Positions 8,737 through 17,522 of a stretch of DNA of 64,000 nt are shown here, piece after piece. The notes beneath the pieces were generated by a model, which was not told the DNA's origin, did no database searches, and was given only the letters and a program-made list of their open reading frames with translations. The DNA is from Fulvimarina uroteuthidis (GTDB lineage Bacteria > Pseudomonadota > Alphaproteobacteria > Rhizobiales > Rhizobiaceae): assembly GCF_034321785.1 (NCBI RefSeq), contig NZ_JAXLPB010000002.1, positions 982,369-1,046,368 of the forward strand, read 5' to 3'. The translations under genes and the position numbers were made by a program. Numbering within the stretch: position 1 is the stretch's first letter; the number at the start of each line of letters is the position of its first letter.

Positions 8737-9225
8737 TCAGGCGATGGGGACCGAAACGCCTGCGTCTTCCAGTTCGGGCTCCACCGGCTCGCCCGTCATG
8801 TTCGAGCGCACATGGCTGAGAAGCCGCTCGATCTCGGCGCATTCCTGCTTCGACAGGCCGCGGGTGACCCGTGCGTAGACCTCCAGCGCGACGGGGCGGG
8901 CATTGGCGAACACGGTGGCGGCTTTGGCCGTGGTGTTGATCACCTTGGCGCGGCGGTCGTGCGGATCGGGCGTACGCTTGACCAGCCCGCGATTCTCCAG
9001 CCTGTCGAGATAGGCGGACAAGGTCATGGGTTCGACACCCATGCGCTCGGCGAGAACGGCTTGACGGCTTCCTTCGTGGCGAGCCACATGGGAAAGGGCG
9101 CGGATTTCACCTTGAGTCAGTTCAAGTCCCGCGTCGAGAACGGCTTTTTCGAACTGTTGGCGAAACAGCCGGGCAACGTCGGTCAAGAGAAATCCAAGCG
9201 CATTGCCGGATTGGGGGTTGGGCAT
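8737..9225 (-). CDS. MarR-family transcriptional regulator
   Basis: A 162-residue winged-helix DNA-binding protein. The N-terminal dimerisation helix (ALGFLLTDVARLFRQQFEKA) is followed by the HTH QAVLAERMGVEPMTLSAYLDRL and the beta-wing motif RTPDPHDRRAKVI, which is the MarR hallmark. The C-terminus returns to a dimerisation helix. The start at 9225 (MPNPQSGN) is preferred; a TTG at 9240 is in frame. It is divergent from dcp, and the intergenic region holds an inverted repeat at 9280-9311 that is a plausible binding site for this regulator. Effector unknown. Confidence 0.9.
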   Translation of the reverse strand: MPNPQSGNALGFLLTDVARLFRQQFEKAVLDAGLELTQGEIRALSHVARHEGSRQAVLAERMGVEPMTLSAYLDRLENRGLVKRTPDPHDRRAKVINTTAKAATVFANARPVALEVYARVTRGLSKQECAEIERLLSHVRSNMTGEPVEPELEDAGVSVPIA

Positions 9226-9279
9226 CAAAAACTCGGTCAACTATGGTTACGCGGCAAGGCGCCGCCGGAAATTCAATAA

Positions 9280-9311
9280 CACTTGACATAGCAATCGCTG
9301 CTTATGAAGTG
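9280..9311. promoter_or_regulatory. inverted-repeat operator candidate between marR and dcp
   Basis: CACTTGACATAGCA at 9280-9293 is repeated in inverse orientation as TGCTTATGAAGTG ending at 9311; the arms differ by a two-base insertion and one base. The left arm contains TTGACA (9283-9288), a consensus -35 box for a rightward promoter. MarR proteins usually bind palindromes of about this size in the divergent promoter of their own gene. Assignment to this MarR is inference. Confidence 0.5.
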
Positions 9312-9448
9312 AAGCCCGTTTCCAACGTTCAGGTTGAATTTGTCGCTTTGCGCCGCAAGACGGTCTGTTTCAACACGAGGAACTGACCGGCGCGGATCGC
9401 ACGCGCCACATCCATCGCGACCCGCTCAACGAACAGGAAGGAAGAATA

Positions 9449-11479
9449 ATGTCGGACCAATCGACGCTCGGGCAGGTTCTGGGCATGACCGGAACGCTCG
9501 ATGCCAAGGTCTTCGAAACCCGTTTCGATGAAGCGATCGCCGCCCATCGCAAGGAGATCGACGCGATCGCCGCGTCGCAGCAAGAGCCTGATTTTCAAAA
9601 CGTCATCGAGGCGCTGGAGCGATCCGGCGAACCGCTGTCGCATCTGTCCCGCAGCTTCGCCGTCGTCGCCGCGACGGTGACGACCGACGAGATCCAGGCG
9701 CTCGAGCGCACGCTCTACCCGCGCCTGTCGCGCCACGTCTCCTCGATCTCGCTGAACGCCGAACTCTTCGAGAAGGTCCGGGCGGTTGCTGTGGATAAGG
9801 TCGGGCTGGCGCGATTGTCGGCGCAAGAACGGCGCCTGACGGCCCGGACCCATGAGCGCATGGTGCGCGCCGGCGCGCGTCTCGGCCAGGACGCGCGCGG
9901 CCGGCTGGCGGATATCGAGCAGCGCCTGTCCGAGCTCTTCACCGCGTTCGGCCAGAACATCCTCGCCGACGAGAGCGGCTGGACGCTCGGTCTGGCGGAC
10001 GGGGATCTCGCCGGCTTGCCGGACTGGCTGGTGGCCTCGCTGCAGAGCGCGGCGGAAGAGCGCGGCAGAAAGGGCGCGGTCCTCACCCTCTCGCGCTCGC
10101 TCCTCGTTCCCTTCCTGGAAAACAGCGACCGTGCCGATCTGCGCGCCACCGCCTTCGAGGCCTGGACCCGGCGCGGCGAGCGGGACGGGCCGCACGACAA
10201 CCGGCCGGTGATGGCCGAGATCCTGGCGCTGCGCGCCGAAAAGGCGCAGCTGCTCGGCTATGCCAATTATGCGGCCTTCAAGCTCGACGACCAGATGGCG
10301 AAGACCCCGGACAAGGTGCGCGACCTGTTGATGCGGGTCTGGGGCCCAGCGCGGGCACGGGCCGAACAGGATGCCCTGGCCCTCGGCAGGATCGCCCGGG
10401 CCGAAGGCGCGAACGCGCCCATCGCTCCGTCCGACTGGCGCTATTACGCGCAGAAGCGCCGGCGCGCCGAACTCGATTTCGAGGAATCGGAGCTGAAGCC
10501 CTACTTCTCGCTCGACCGGATGATCGAGGCGAGCTTCGATGTGGCCAACCGTCTGTTCGGCCTCACCTTCGAGCCGGTCGAGACCGTCTCGGCCTGGCAC
10601 GGGGACGTGCGGGCATGGCGGGTCCTGAAGGCCGACGGCACCGAACAGGGTTATTTTCTCGGCGATTATTTCGCCCGCGCGACCAAACGCTCCGGGGCCT
10701 GGATGAGCGTCCTGCGGCCGCAGCACCGGATGGATGGCGGCCAGACGCCGATCATCTACAATGTGTGCAACTTCTCCAAGCCCAGAGCGGGGCAGCCGGC
10801 GCTCCTGTCCATGAGCGATGCGACGACGCTCTTCCACGAGTTCGGCCATGCCTTGCACGGGCTTTTGTCCGACGTGCGGTTCCCGAGCCTTTCGGGAACC
10901 TCCGTCGCGCGCGATTTCGTCGAGCTGCCCTCGCAGCTGTTCGAGCACTGGCTGAGCGTGCCCGCGATCCTTCAAAAGCATGCCCGGCACGTTGAGACCG
11001 GCGAGCCGATCCCGCTGGCGCTGACCGAAAAGCTACGTTCGGCTCGCATCATCGACGCCGGCTTCGACACGGTGGAATACACCGCCTCCGCCATCGTCGA
11101 TCTCGATCTGCACGAAACGAACGATCCCGATCCAAGGCCTCTTGAAACGGAGCGCGAAACCCTTCGCAAGCTCGGCATGCCGGAGGCCATCGTCATGCGC
11201 CACCGCACGCCGCACTTTGCCCATGTCTTCTCCGGCGAGGGCTATTCGGCGGGCTACTACAGCTATCTCTGGTCCGAAGTGCTGGATTCGGACGCGTTCG
11301 AGGCCTTCGCCGAGAGCGGCGATCCGTTCCATGCCGAGACCGCCGCACGGCTGCTGCGCCATGTCTATTCGGCCGGCGACAGCGAGGATCCGGCGGTTCT
11401 CTACGCACGGTTCCGCGGCCGCGAGCCCGATCCGGCCGCGCTGATGCGCAAGCGGGGCTTTGCCGGCGAGGCGGCCTGA
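9449..11479 (+). CDS. dcp: M3-family peptidyl-dipeptidase Dcp
   Basis: Cytoplasmic zinc metallopeptidase that removes dipeptides from the C-terminus of oligopeptides. At 676 residues it has the normal M3 length. The zinc motif HEFGH is at 463-467 with the third ligand downstream in the SGTSVARDFVELPSQ region; that segment (RDFVE rather than WDAVE) resembles Dcp more than oligopeptidase A. The catalytic Tyr/His loop is visible near the end as FSGEGYSAGYYSYLWSEV. A strong GGAAGGAAG ribosome site precedes the ATG. The gene is divergent from marR and followed by a convergent gene, so it appears monocistronic. Confidence 0.92.
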   Translation: MSDQSTLGQVLGMTGTLDAKVFETRFDEAIAAHRKEIDAIAASQQEPDFQNVIEALERSGEPLSHLSRSFAVVAATVTTDEIQALERTLYPRLSRHVSSISLNAELFEKVRAVAVDKVGLARLSAQERRLTARTHERMVRAGARLGQDARGRLADIEQRLSELFTAFGQNILADESGWTLGLADGDLAGLPDWLVASLQSAAEERGRKGAVLTLSRSLLVPFLENSDRADLRATAFEAWTRRGERDGPHDNRPVMAEILALRAEKAQLLGYANYAAFKLDDQMAKTPDKVRDLLMRVWGPARARAEQDALALGRIARAEGANAPIAPSDWRYYAQKRRRAELDFEESELKPYFSLDRMIEASFDVANRLFGLTFEPVETVSAWHGDVRAWRVLKADGTEQGYFLGDYFARATKRSGAWMSVLRPQHRMDGGQTPIIYNVCNFSKPRAGQPALLSMSDATTLFHEFGHALHGLLSDVRFPSLSGTSVARDFVELPSQLFEHWLSVPAILQKHARHVETGEPIPLALTEKLRSARIIDAGFDTVEYTASAIVDLDLHETNDPDPRPLETERETLRKLGMPEAIVMRHRTPHFAHVFSGEGYSAGYYSYLWSEVLDSDAFEAFAESGDPFHAETAARLLRHVYSAGDSEDPAVLYARFRGREPDPAALMRKRGFAGEAA

Positions 11480-11518
11480 GGCGTCCCGCCGGGGGCGCGA
11501 AACCGGGAACCCGAAGGC

Positions 11519-12385
11519 TCAGACGCCTTCGAGCACGATCACCGTCGGCTGGCGGGGCAGGGTGGCGGGCGAAACCGTGATCGCGCGGCTTGCCGGGCGC
11601 TCCACCGCGAACCCCGGCATGCGATCGAGAAAGCGCTCGATCGGACCGCGGAACCGGTGCATGGGCAGGACGATCGAGGACCGCAGCCGGTCCGCGATCT
11701 CCCCCATGCTGCTCTGGCTCATGGTCATCCCGCCGTCGACCGGCACCATCAGGATGTCGAGGCGGCCGATCGCGGCATAATCGTCTTCGGTCAGCATGTG
11801 ATGCAGATGGCCGAGATGGCCGATGCACAGGCCGCCGGTCTCGACGATGAAGATCGAATTGCCGTCCGGCTCCATGCCGCCATAGGAGCGGATGTCGGTC
11901 GGCACGTTGCGGACATAGACATCGCCATCGACCACCCGGTGCCGGGCGGGGCCGCCTTCGGGGTTCCAGCCGGGCAGGACGCTGGCGATGGCCGGATCGG
12001 GGTTCAAGGTGTAATGGCTGCCATGGGCCTTGTTCATGGTGACGATATCGGGGAGGAACTCGCCCGAATAGCCCGCATAATCGGTCGCGACGGTCACGCC
12101 GTCCGGGCTTTCGATCACGAAGGTCGAATGGGTGACGTAGGTGATGGTCGTCTCCCGGTCGCGCGAGCGATCCTGGAAGAGCCCGCGGCTCTCACCGTCG
12201 GCTTGCGCGAAGGTGGCGTTCGGCATCAGGCTCGCGATCGCCCGGCACTGGCTCGGCGGCTCGTCCATTTCGCTTGCGGACGGCGCCGCGTCCTGCGCGA
12301 AGGCAGGCGGCAGGACAAGAAGCGAGGCGGCCCCGCCCGCCAGGACGATCGCGATGCGCAGGGTCGTGCGCAGGGTGTCGTGCAT
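11519..12385 (-). CDS. secreted MBL-fold (UlaG-like) protein with altered metal motif
   Basis: A 288-residue protein with a signal peptide (hydrophobic segment ending LVLPPAFA, cleavage before QDAAP near residue 30), so probably periplasmic. The mature part has the layout of UlaG-like beta-lactamase-fold hydrolases: VTHSTFVIESPDG, then VATDYAGY, then NKAHGSHYT where the family normally has HxHxDH, a late GHLGHLHHML ligand loop and VPVDGG. The first metal motif is therefore non-standard (HGSH rather than HxHxDH). The start at 12385 follows GAGGGG with five-base spacing. Substrate unknown. It is convergent with dcp. Confidence 0.75.
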   Translation of the reverse strand: MHDTLRTTLRIAIVLAGGAASLLVLPPAFAQDAAPSASEMDEPPSQCRAIASLMPNATFAQADGESRGLFQDRSRDRETTITYVTHSTFVIESPDGVTVATDYAGYSGEFLPDIVTMNKAHGSHYTLNPDPAIASVLPGWNPEGGPARHRVVDGDVYVRNVPTDIRSYGGMEPDGNSIFIVETGGLCIGHLGHLHHMLTEDDYAAIGRLDILMVPVDGGMTMSQSSMGEIADRLRSSIVLPMHRFRGPIERFLDRMPGFAVERPASRAITVSPATLPRQPTVIVLEGV

Positions 12386-12582
12386 GTCATCCCCTCTGCG
12401 GCAAGTCGTTCGGACATGGGGAACGCAACGCGGACGCAAGGACCGTCGGCGCTGCCCCAACGAGACGTCCTGGAAAGCTTACCCGATCGAAATCGACACG
12501 CGACTCATCTTTGCGTTATTTCCGAGCGCCGGGACGTTTGGGCGCAGGTGCGATCCGGGCCGGGAAAAGGGGAGCGGCGGGA

Positions 12583-13089
12583 TCAAGAAGTCTGCGTTCT
12601 TCCGGCCTCCAGCATGGCGCGCCAGCGGGCCTTGATGGCCTCGGCCTTGTCTTCGGGCTGTTGCGGGTAGGCAAGTTCGTCCTCGCCTATCACCACATAG
12701 GCCTGTTTCGACGAGACCCAGATATGGCCGGCAGGGATCAGCCAGGCCGTATCGTCGAGGGTTCCGGCCTTGATGTTGAGGCGGCCCGGATCGTCCTTCG
12801 ATCGATGCTGGATGCGCACGCCGCACTCCGGGCAGAAGTCGCCGTACCGGGTCGCGCCGCTGTCCGACGTGCGCGAGATCGTCTTCATCTCGCCGGTCAC
12901 CGTGACCGTCGCCGGATCGACGCGCAGGCTCATGCCGAAGGCGCTCGACGTGTGGCGCTGGCATTCGGTGCAATGGCACAGATAAAAGGCCTGGGGCACG
13001 CCGCCGATCGCGTAGCGCACCTTGCCGCAGGAGCAGCCCCCGGTCAGCGGCAGGTCGGGCAGGGTCACGGGCCGGATGGTGTCGCTCAT
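12583..13089 (-). CDS. GFA-domain zinc protein
   Basis: A 168-residue protein of the Gfa/CENP-V fold, which binds two structural or catalytic zinc ions through cysteines. Visible ligands are GGCSCGKVRY at the N-terminus, YLCHCTECQRH in the middle and FCPECGVRI toward the C-terminus, in the standard order. The prototype is annotated as glutathione-dependent formaldehyde-activating enzyme, but most members have no proven activity. The start at 13089 (MSDTIRP) trims a non-conserved extension to 13134. Divergent from yebC, with no operon partner. Confidence 0.88.
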   Translation of the reverse strand: MSDTIRPVTLPDLPLTGGCSCGKVRYAIGGVPQAFYLCHCTECQRHTSSAFGMSLRVDPATVTVTGEMKTISRTSDSGATRYGDFCPECGVRIQHRSKDDPGRLNIKAGTLDDTAWLIPAGHIWVSSKQAYVVIGEDELAYPQQPEDKAEAIKARWRAMLEAGRTQTS

Positions 13090-13231
13090 GGCGTGCTCGC
13101 TTTCGGTTCGTCCGAGGTCGAATGGGCCCGGCACGGGTTCGATCGATGAAGCGCGGCGACGTTCTGGACGTTTCCGGCAGGATTTTTTATATGACAGTCA
13201 GCTTCAGACATTCCAGCACGACGGGGTCCCG

Positions 13232-13981
13232 ATGGCCGGCCATTCACAGTTCAAGAACATCATGCATCGCAAGGGCCGGCAGGACGCCGTGCGCTCCAAG
13301 ATGTTCTCAAAGCTCGGACGCGAGATCACGGTCGCGGCCAAGTCCGGCCTGCCCGATCCGGAAATGAACCCGCGCCTGCGCCTGGCGGTGAACAACGCCA
13401 AGGCCCAGTCCATGCCGAAGGACAATATCGAGCGGGCCATCAAGAAGGCGGCCGGCGGCGATTCGGAGAATTACGAGGAGGTTCGCTACGAGGGCTACGG
13501 CCCGGGCGGCGTCGCCGTCATCGTCGAGGCGCTGACCGACAACCGGAACCGCACCGCGTCCAACGTGCGGTCCTATTTCACCAAGTCCGGCGGCTCCATG
13601 GGCGAAACCGGATCGGTCGGCTTCATGTTCGACCATGTCGGCGAGATCGTCTATCCGGCCGCCGTCGGCGAGCCCGACGCCATTCTCGAAGCTGCGATCG
13701 AGGCCGGCGCCGACGACGTGATCTCCGACGAGGAGAGCCACACGATCATCACCGCGTTCGAGGATATCGGCGAGGTGTCGAGCGCCCTCGAAGCCTCGCT
13801 CGGCCAGGCGCGCAGCGTGAAGGCTATCTGGCGCCCGAACATCGGCGCGCCGGTGGACGAGGACAAGGCCCAGAGCGTGATGCGCCTGATCGACAATCTC
13901 GACGACGACGACGACGTGCAGAACGTCTACGCGAACTACGAGGTCGACGACGAGACGATGGCGAAGCTCTCTGCGGCTTGA
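13232..13981 (+). CDS. yebC: YebC/PmpR-family regulator
   Basis: A 249-residue YebC/PmpR-type protein, a conserved DNA- or ribosome-associated factor. The family start MAGHSQFKNIMHRKGRQD is intact and fixes the start codon at 13232; the frame upstream is not conserved in character. Other family blocks are MPKDNIERAIKKA and YEGYGPGGVAVIVE, followed by an acidic C-terminal domain (DDDDDVQNVYANYEV). The length is standard. In many proteobacteria yebC precedes ruvC; here it is followed instead by a convergent Uma2-like gene. Confidence 0.95.
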   Translation: MAGHSQFKNIMHRKGRQDAVRSKMFSKLGREITVAAKSGLPDPEMNPRLRLAVNNAKAQSMPKDNIERAIKKAAGGDSENYEEVRYEGYGPGGVAVIVEALTDNRNRTASNVRSYFTKSGGSMGETGSVGFMFDHVGEIVYPAAVGEPDAILEAAIEAGADDVISDEESHTIITAFEDIGEVSSALEASLGQARSVKAIWRPNIGAPVDEDKAQSVMRLIDNLDDDDDVQNVYANYEVDDETMAKLSAA

Positions 13982-14006
13982 GGCGCGGGACTGACGCCCG
14001 GAAATA

Positions 14007-14609
14007 TCAGTCGGCCGAGCCTTCGAGGGAAGAGTCCGTGACGCCGGTATCCTCGTAGATTTCCGCCAGTGTCAGATCGCAACCGATTTCCGGAAGCGCG
14101 ATCGAGGCCGCCAGCGTCTCGACGATCTCGGACGCCCAGCCGGTTTCGCCGCGCCGCCAGACGATGACTTCTGCGGTTTGGGATGCGACGAGAAGAACGA
14201 CCCGGATGGAGTCGTTGGTCTTGTACTCCTCCACCTTGCGGAAGCGGTCGAACGCCATTGTCGACGGCGACAGCACTTCGACGAGAACCCGAGGCTCCTC
14301 TGTCTGCATCGTTGTGTCTGAGTCGCGCTTGCAATCGACCACGATATCCGGCCTGCGCACATTGCCGTTGGGATTGACGACGGTCATATCGGCCGTGTGC
14401 GGTCGACATGATCGGCCGCGAAGGCGATTGGACAGCTGCGTCAGAACATTCACCGTGATGGTATCGTGACGGCGTGACGCGCCCGTCATTGCCTTGGGCG
14501 CAAGCCTCGGCAAGCCATCGACAAGCTCGTAATTCCTGTCCTGTTTCAACTGCCATTCGAAAAATTCGTCCGGCGTCATTCGCCCCGTGGTCTCGAAGAC
14601 TTCGCCCAT
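14007..14609 (-). CDS. Uma2-family (DUF820) nuclease-fold protein
   Basis: A 200-residue protein with the Uma2/DUF820 layout, a restriction-endonuclease-like PD-(D/E)XK fold. It begins with TTGRMTPDEFFEW, then YELVDGLPR, and shows the core RRPDIVVDCK followed by RVLVEVLSPST; these supply the Asp and the Glu-x-hydrophobic pair of the active site. No helicase, methylase or toxin partner lies nearby, so the role is unknown; such genes are often scattered in cyanobacteria and alphaproteobacteria. It is convergent with yebC, 25 bases away. Confidence 0.82.
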   Translation of the reverse strand: MGEVFETTGRMTPDEFFEWQLKQDRNYELVDGLPRLAPKAMTGASRRHDTITVNVLTQLSNRLRGRSCRPHTADMTVVNPNGNVRRPDIVVDCKRDSDTTMQTEEPRVLVEVLSPSTMAFDRFRKVEEYKTNDSIRVVLLVASQTAEVIVWRRGETGWASEIVETLAASIALPEIGCDLTLAEIYEDTGVTDSSLEGSAD

Positions 14610-14800
14610 CTGGCGCTCCTCTTTTGTGGGAAGACTTTACCGCGAATCACCAAGCGCTGCCAATCCTGGGGCTGCGGGGCAAGGGCGCGCTCGCCACATG
14701 CGGCTGTGCCCTGGCGTTGCGGTTAACCATTTCCTTCAACGGATGATTCATCGGCGCGTGTGATCTTGAGGGAATGTTCATTTTCTCGAGGAACGCCCGC

Positions 14801-15343
14801 ATGCGCGTCCCACTCAAAGCCGTCGCCGCCCTCTCGACCCTCCTCGCCCTCTCGGGGTGCGCCTCCTTCAGGCCGCACATGAGCGAACGCGAGTGCCTTG
14901 CCCGTGCGATGTATTTCGAATCCAACCGGACGAGCGAGGAGGGGATGGTCGCGGTCGGCACGGTGGTGATGAACCGCGTCGAATCCCCCAAGTTTCCGAA
15001 CACGGTGTGCGGCGTCGTTGGCGCCAAGAACCAGTTCGCGCCGGGGGTCCTGTCCAAGCGCATGGAAAAAGGGCGCGATCTCGCCTTTGCGACCGCCGAC
15101 AAAGTGCTCGGCGGCACCCGCCACGGCTGGGTCGGCGAGCGCGCCATGTTCTTCCACACCGCCGGCTACAGCTTTCCCTACGACAACATGCACTATGTGG
15201 CGATCCTCGGCGGCAACTCGTTCTACGAAAAGCGCCGCGATGCGTGGATGACGCAGGACATGGTGGCCGCGCGCCAGAAGGAAGCACTGAACCGGTCGAA
15301 GGACGGCTTCTTCAGCTTCCTCGATCCGCTCGATCTGTTCTGA
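14801..15343 (+). CDS. SleB-like cell-wall hydrolase, lipoprotein
   Basis: A 180-residue protein with a lipoprotein signal (MRVPLKAVAALSTLLALSGC, lipobox LSGC with Cys20), hence probably anchored to the outer membrane. The mature domain is the Hydrolase_2/SleB fold, a peptidoglycan lytic enzyme: ECLARAMYFESNRTSEEGM holds the catalytic Glu, followed by VAVGTVVMNRV. The start at 14801 is preferred over 14774 because GAGGA lies eight bases before it and the signal peptide then begins correctly. A strong bidirectional terminator follows at 15419-15461. Confidence 0.88.
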   Translation: MRVPLKAVAALSTLLALSGCASFRPHMSERECLARAMYFESNRTSEEGMVAVGTVVMNRVESPKFPNTVCGVVGAKNQFAPGVLSKRMEKGRDLAFATADKVLGGTRHGWVGERAMFFHTAGYSFPYDNMHYVAILGGNSFYEKRRDAWMTQDMVAARQKEALNRSKDGFFSFLDPLDLF

Positions 15344-15418
15344 CGAGGCGCTTTTTTGAAGACCAGACGGCACGGTCCCGGACCCTGCCGCTGAACCGGC
15401 CCGCGCAATTTGCAGACG

Positions 15419-15461
15419 GAAAACCCCGCACGGCCTCCTGACGAGGCGATGCGGGGTTTTC
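15419..15461. terminator. bidirectional intrinsic terminator
   Basis: GAAAACCCCGCA (15419-15430) pairs with TGCGGGGTTTTC (15450-15461), with an inner GCCTC/GAGGC helix. It lies between the convergent SleB-like gene and response-regulator gene and serves both. Confidence 0.85.
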
Positions 15462-15494
15462 TGAACGGTTCGTTCGTCCGGCGGATCCGCCGGA

Positions 15495-15830
15495 TCAGGG
15501 AAGAACGGCCTCGAGCTGCGAGAGTTCGAACGGCTTGGTGACATGCGGCACGTTCTGGAAATGCGGCGGCAGCGGGTCGATCGCGCTCGACACGAAGCAG
15601 AACGGAACCTTGTCGCGCGCCAGGCGCTGGGCGATCGCCAGAGACGTCTCGCCACGACCTTTCAACCGAACGTCGAGGAGCGCGAAGTCGAACGCACCGC
15701 GCTTCAAATGGGCCTCGGCCTCGGCGACCGAATCCGCAAGGCAGACGTCCGCGTCGCATCGGTCGCGAACCGTGTCCTCGAGATCGATCGCGATGATCGG
15801 CTCGTCTTCAAGAATTAAAATTCTCATCAT
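15495..15830 (-). CDS. single-domain response regulator
   Basis: A 111-residue CheY-like receiver domain with no output domain. The acidic pocket EDEP is at the N-terminus, the phospho-acceptor Asp is in LLDVRL, the switch Ser in FVSSA and the conserved Lys in VTKPF. Such short receivers in alphaproteobacteria often take phosphate from HWE or HisKA2 kinases; none is encoded in this window. Two adjacent ATG codons (15830, 15827) are equally possible starts. The gene shares a terminator with the convergent SleB-like gene. Confidence 0.9.
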   Translation of the reverse strand: MMRILILEDEPIIAIDLEDTVRDRCDADVCLADSVAEAEAHLKRGAFDFALLDVRLKGRGETSLAIAQRLARDKVPFCFVSSAIDPLPPHFQNVPHVTKPFELSQLEAVLP

Positions 15831-15967
15831 GCACGTATCCCTTCGTTAGGGATGCAATGCCTGAGCGGCCGACAGGTTGCCTCGGCAAGCGCTGATCGCG
15901 ATCAAACTCCTGTTATCTTCGGTTGAAAATTTGAAACCATGGTCCCGGAGTGGCGGCGGGCCCGCGC

Positions 15968-16309
15968 TCAGCCAAGCGCGTAATAGCGCCCGCCGAGCCG
16001 GGCCTTGTCGGTCTTGCCGATCGCCTCCGCGCTTCCGGTGAACCGGAGCCCGATCTCGTCGCGAACCCGCCACACGATGGAGGCCGGGCGCAGGGTGTCG
16101 TCGGCTTCGTCGAAGACGAGCAGCGTGGCGGGGAGCGCTTTCTCGCCGAACCAGCGGATGCGCACGCCACCCTCGGACAGGTCGATCGCCGAACCGTCGA
16201 CGAGAAACCGCTTGCCGCGTGAGATGAGCTTGACCGGCCGCAGCCGCGTGCGGCGCCTGTCATGGATGCGCTGTTCGTCTGCGGGGCGGGTGGGGGAGGG
16301 TACGGTCAT
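15968..16309 (-). CDS. PilZ-domain protein
   Basis: A 113-residue single-domain PilZ protein, a likely cyclic-di-GMP receptor. The RxxxR switch is RRRTRLRP near residues 18-25 and the second motif, (D/N)xSxxG, is DLSEGG. The start at 16309 (MTVPSPTRP) is used; the open frame continues upstream to 16411, but that extension looks non-coding. No diguanylate cyclase is nearby, so its target (motility, polysaccharide) cannot be inferred. Confidence 0.85.
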   Translation of the reverse strand: MTVPSPTRPADEQRIHDRRRTRLRPVKLISRGKRFLVDGSAIDLSEGGVRIRWFGEKALPATLLVFDEADDTLRPASIVWRVRDEIGLRFTGSAEAIGKTDKARLGGRYYALG

Positions 16310-16489
16310 GGGGCCGATTTTATCGGCGACATGGTAAATCAACCGTAAATTTCTGATCGTGACGGCCGAACGAGGCTTGTGCGAACCATTCCTTAAAGCA
16401 CCCCGTGCCAATCTCCCGATCTGAAGGACGAAGCCCGCCCGGCGGGCCGCGTGTCCCTTTGCTGCGGTCGCGTTTCGTGAGGGTGGGCC

Positions 16490-16987
16490 ATGAGTTCAAC
16501 GAACTACCAAGCGTCTCAATTCGTCGGCAGGAGCCGCGCGGGTTCGGGCGGCGAGGACAGCCAGTCCGACCGGCTCGTGGGCTTCTTGACCGTCGGCGTC
16601 CTGACCCTGTCCGTCAGCTTCTTCTCGGTGGTGACCACGATCTCCTATCTCGACCGCGACTTCTTCGAGAGAATGCTGATCGACGATATCAACACCGTCA
16701 AGATCGACCCGATCATGGTCGGGTCGACGGCGAAGGCTCCCGAAACGATCGCGGTGGAACCGATGCCCGCCCCGCGCATCGTCCGGGGCCGCGAACTCGC
16801 CCCCGCCGACTACTCGATCGTCATGGTGTTCGGGGACGAGGCCCATCTCGCCTCTCCCGGCGAACTCTGGCGGGTCAAGGAGGGCATGATCCTGCCCGGT
16901 CTCGGCAGGATCCTCTCCGTCGAGGAAGACGCGAACGGCGGCACCATCAAGACCGAGCATGCCGTGCTGACGGGCATGCCGCGCTGA
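16490..16987 (+). CDS. hypothetical protein, single membrane span
   Basis: A 165-residue protein of no family I recognise. A Ser/Gly-rich hydrophilic N-terminus of about 28 residues is followed by one hydrophobic helix (GFLTVGVLTLSVSFFSVVTT, residues 31-50), then a C-terminal domain containing the stretch DYSIVMVFGDEAHLA and a Gly-rich end. This suggests an inner-membrane protein with the C-terminal domain in the periplasm. GTGAGGGTGG supplies the ribosome site. It is monocistronic and convergent with the polyhydroxyalkanoate-system gene. Confidence 0.7.
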   Translation: MSSTNYQASQFVGRSRAGSGGEDSQSDRLVGFLTVGVLTLSVSFFSVVTTISYLDRDFFERMLIDDINTVKIDPIMVGSTAKAPETIAVEPMPAPRIVRGRELAPADYSIVMVFGDEAHLASPGELWRVKEGMILPGLGRILSVEEDANGGTIKTEHAVLTGMPR

Positions 16988-17061
16988 GGCCTGGCCGACC
17001 CTTCGCGCCTGCATGAAAACCGAGGCCCCGATGCGCCAGGCGCCGGCAACGCCTTCGTTTC

Positions 17062-17373
17062 CTACTTCTTCTCGAGCAGAACCTGGCCTTCCTTCTTCAG
17101 GCGGCCGCGCAGCTTGTCGGCGATCGAGGCGAGGATCATCGGCAGGTCGACCTCGACATGCACCTGCTCGTCCTGAATATCGAGGCGGCCCGTCACCGAC
17201 TGGCCCATGACGCGCGCCTTGAAGTCGAGATGGTCGCCGGTCCAGTTGTCCTCGAACTTCACCATTCCGCCGAGCATGTCCTGGCGCAGCTTCGCGAAAC
17301 CTTCGTCGATGCGCTGGCGTGCCGCCGCCCGTCCCAACTTGTGCGGGATGTCGACCTTGATCGTCTCGGCCAT
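17062..17373 (-). CDS. polyhydroxyalkanoic-acid-system family protein
   Basis: A 103-residue protein of the PHA_gran_rgn family, small proteins associated with polyhydroxyalkanoate granules or their regulation. Family-like features are the N-terminal KVDIPHKLGRAAARQRI, a central beta-rich LDFKARVMGQSVTG and a basic C-terminus LRGRLKKEGQVLLEKK. The start at 17373 (MAETIKVD) is used rather than the longer frame to 17430. No PHA synthase is in the window. Confidence 0.78.
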   Translation of the reverse strand: MAETIKVDIPHKLGRAAARQRIDEGFAKLRQDMLGGMVKFEDNWTGDHLDFKARVMGQSVTGRLDIQDEQVHVEVDLPMILASIADKLRGRLKKEGQVLLEKK

Positions 17374-17465
17374 GTGTCTCTCCATCTGATGCGTTCCGAC
17401 CCATATGGAGACCGCACGACCCAATCGCAATCGAGGGATGGGCCTTGCGCGGCCACCCCAAACGG

Positions 17466-17492
17466 AAAAGCCGGGCGCTTGGCCCGGCTTTC
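17466..17492. terminator. intrinsic terminator after the DEAD-box gene
   Basis: AAGCCGGGC (17468-17476) pairs with GCCCGGCTT (17482-17490), with A and T tracts outside, so the leftward transcript ends GCCGGGC-loop-GCCCGGCTTTTCC. It lies 31 bases beyond the helicase stop codon. Confidence 0.8.
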
Positions 17493-17522
17493 CTGCGAAA
17501 TCGCGATGGGACGCGCCGGTCT

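Noticed and set aside
7677..9279. Long plus-strand frames antisense to ppx and marR
   Set aside because: Arg/Pro-rich shadow sequence; the minus-strand genes carry conserved motifs.
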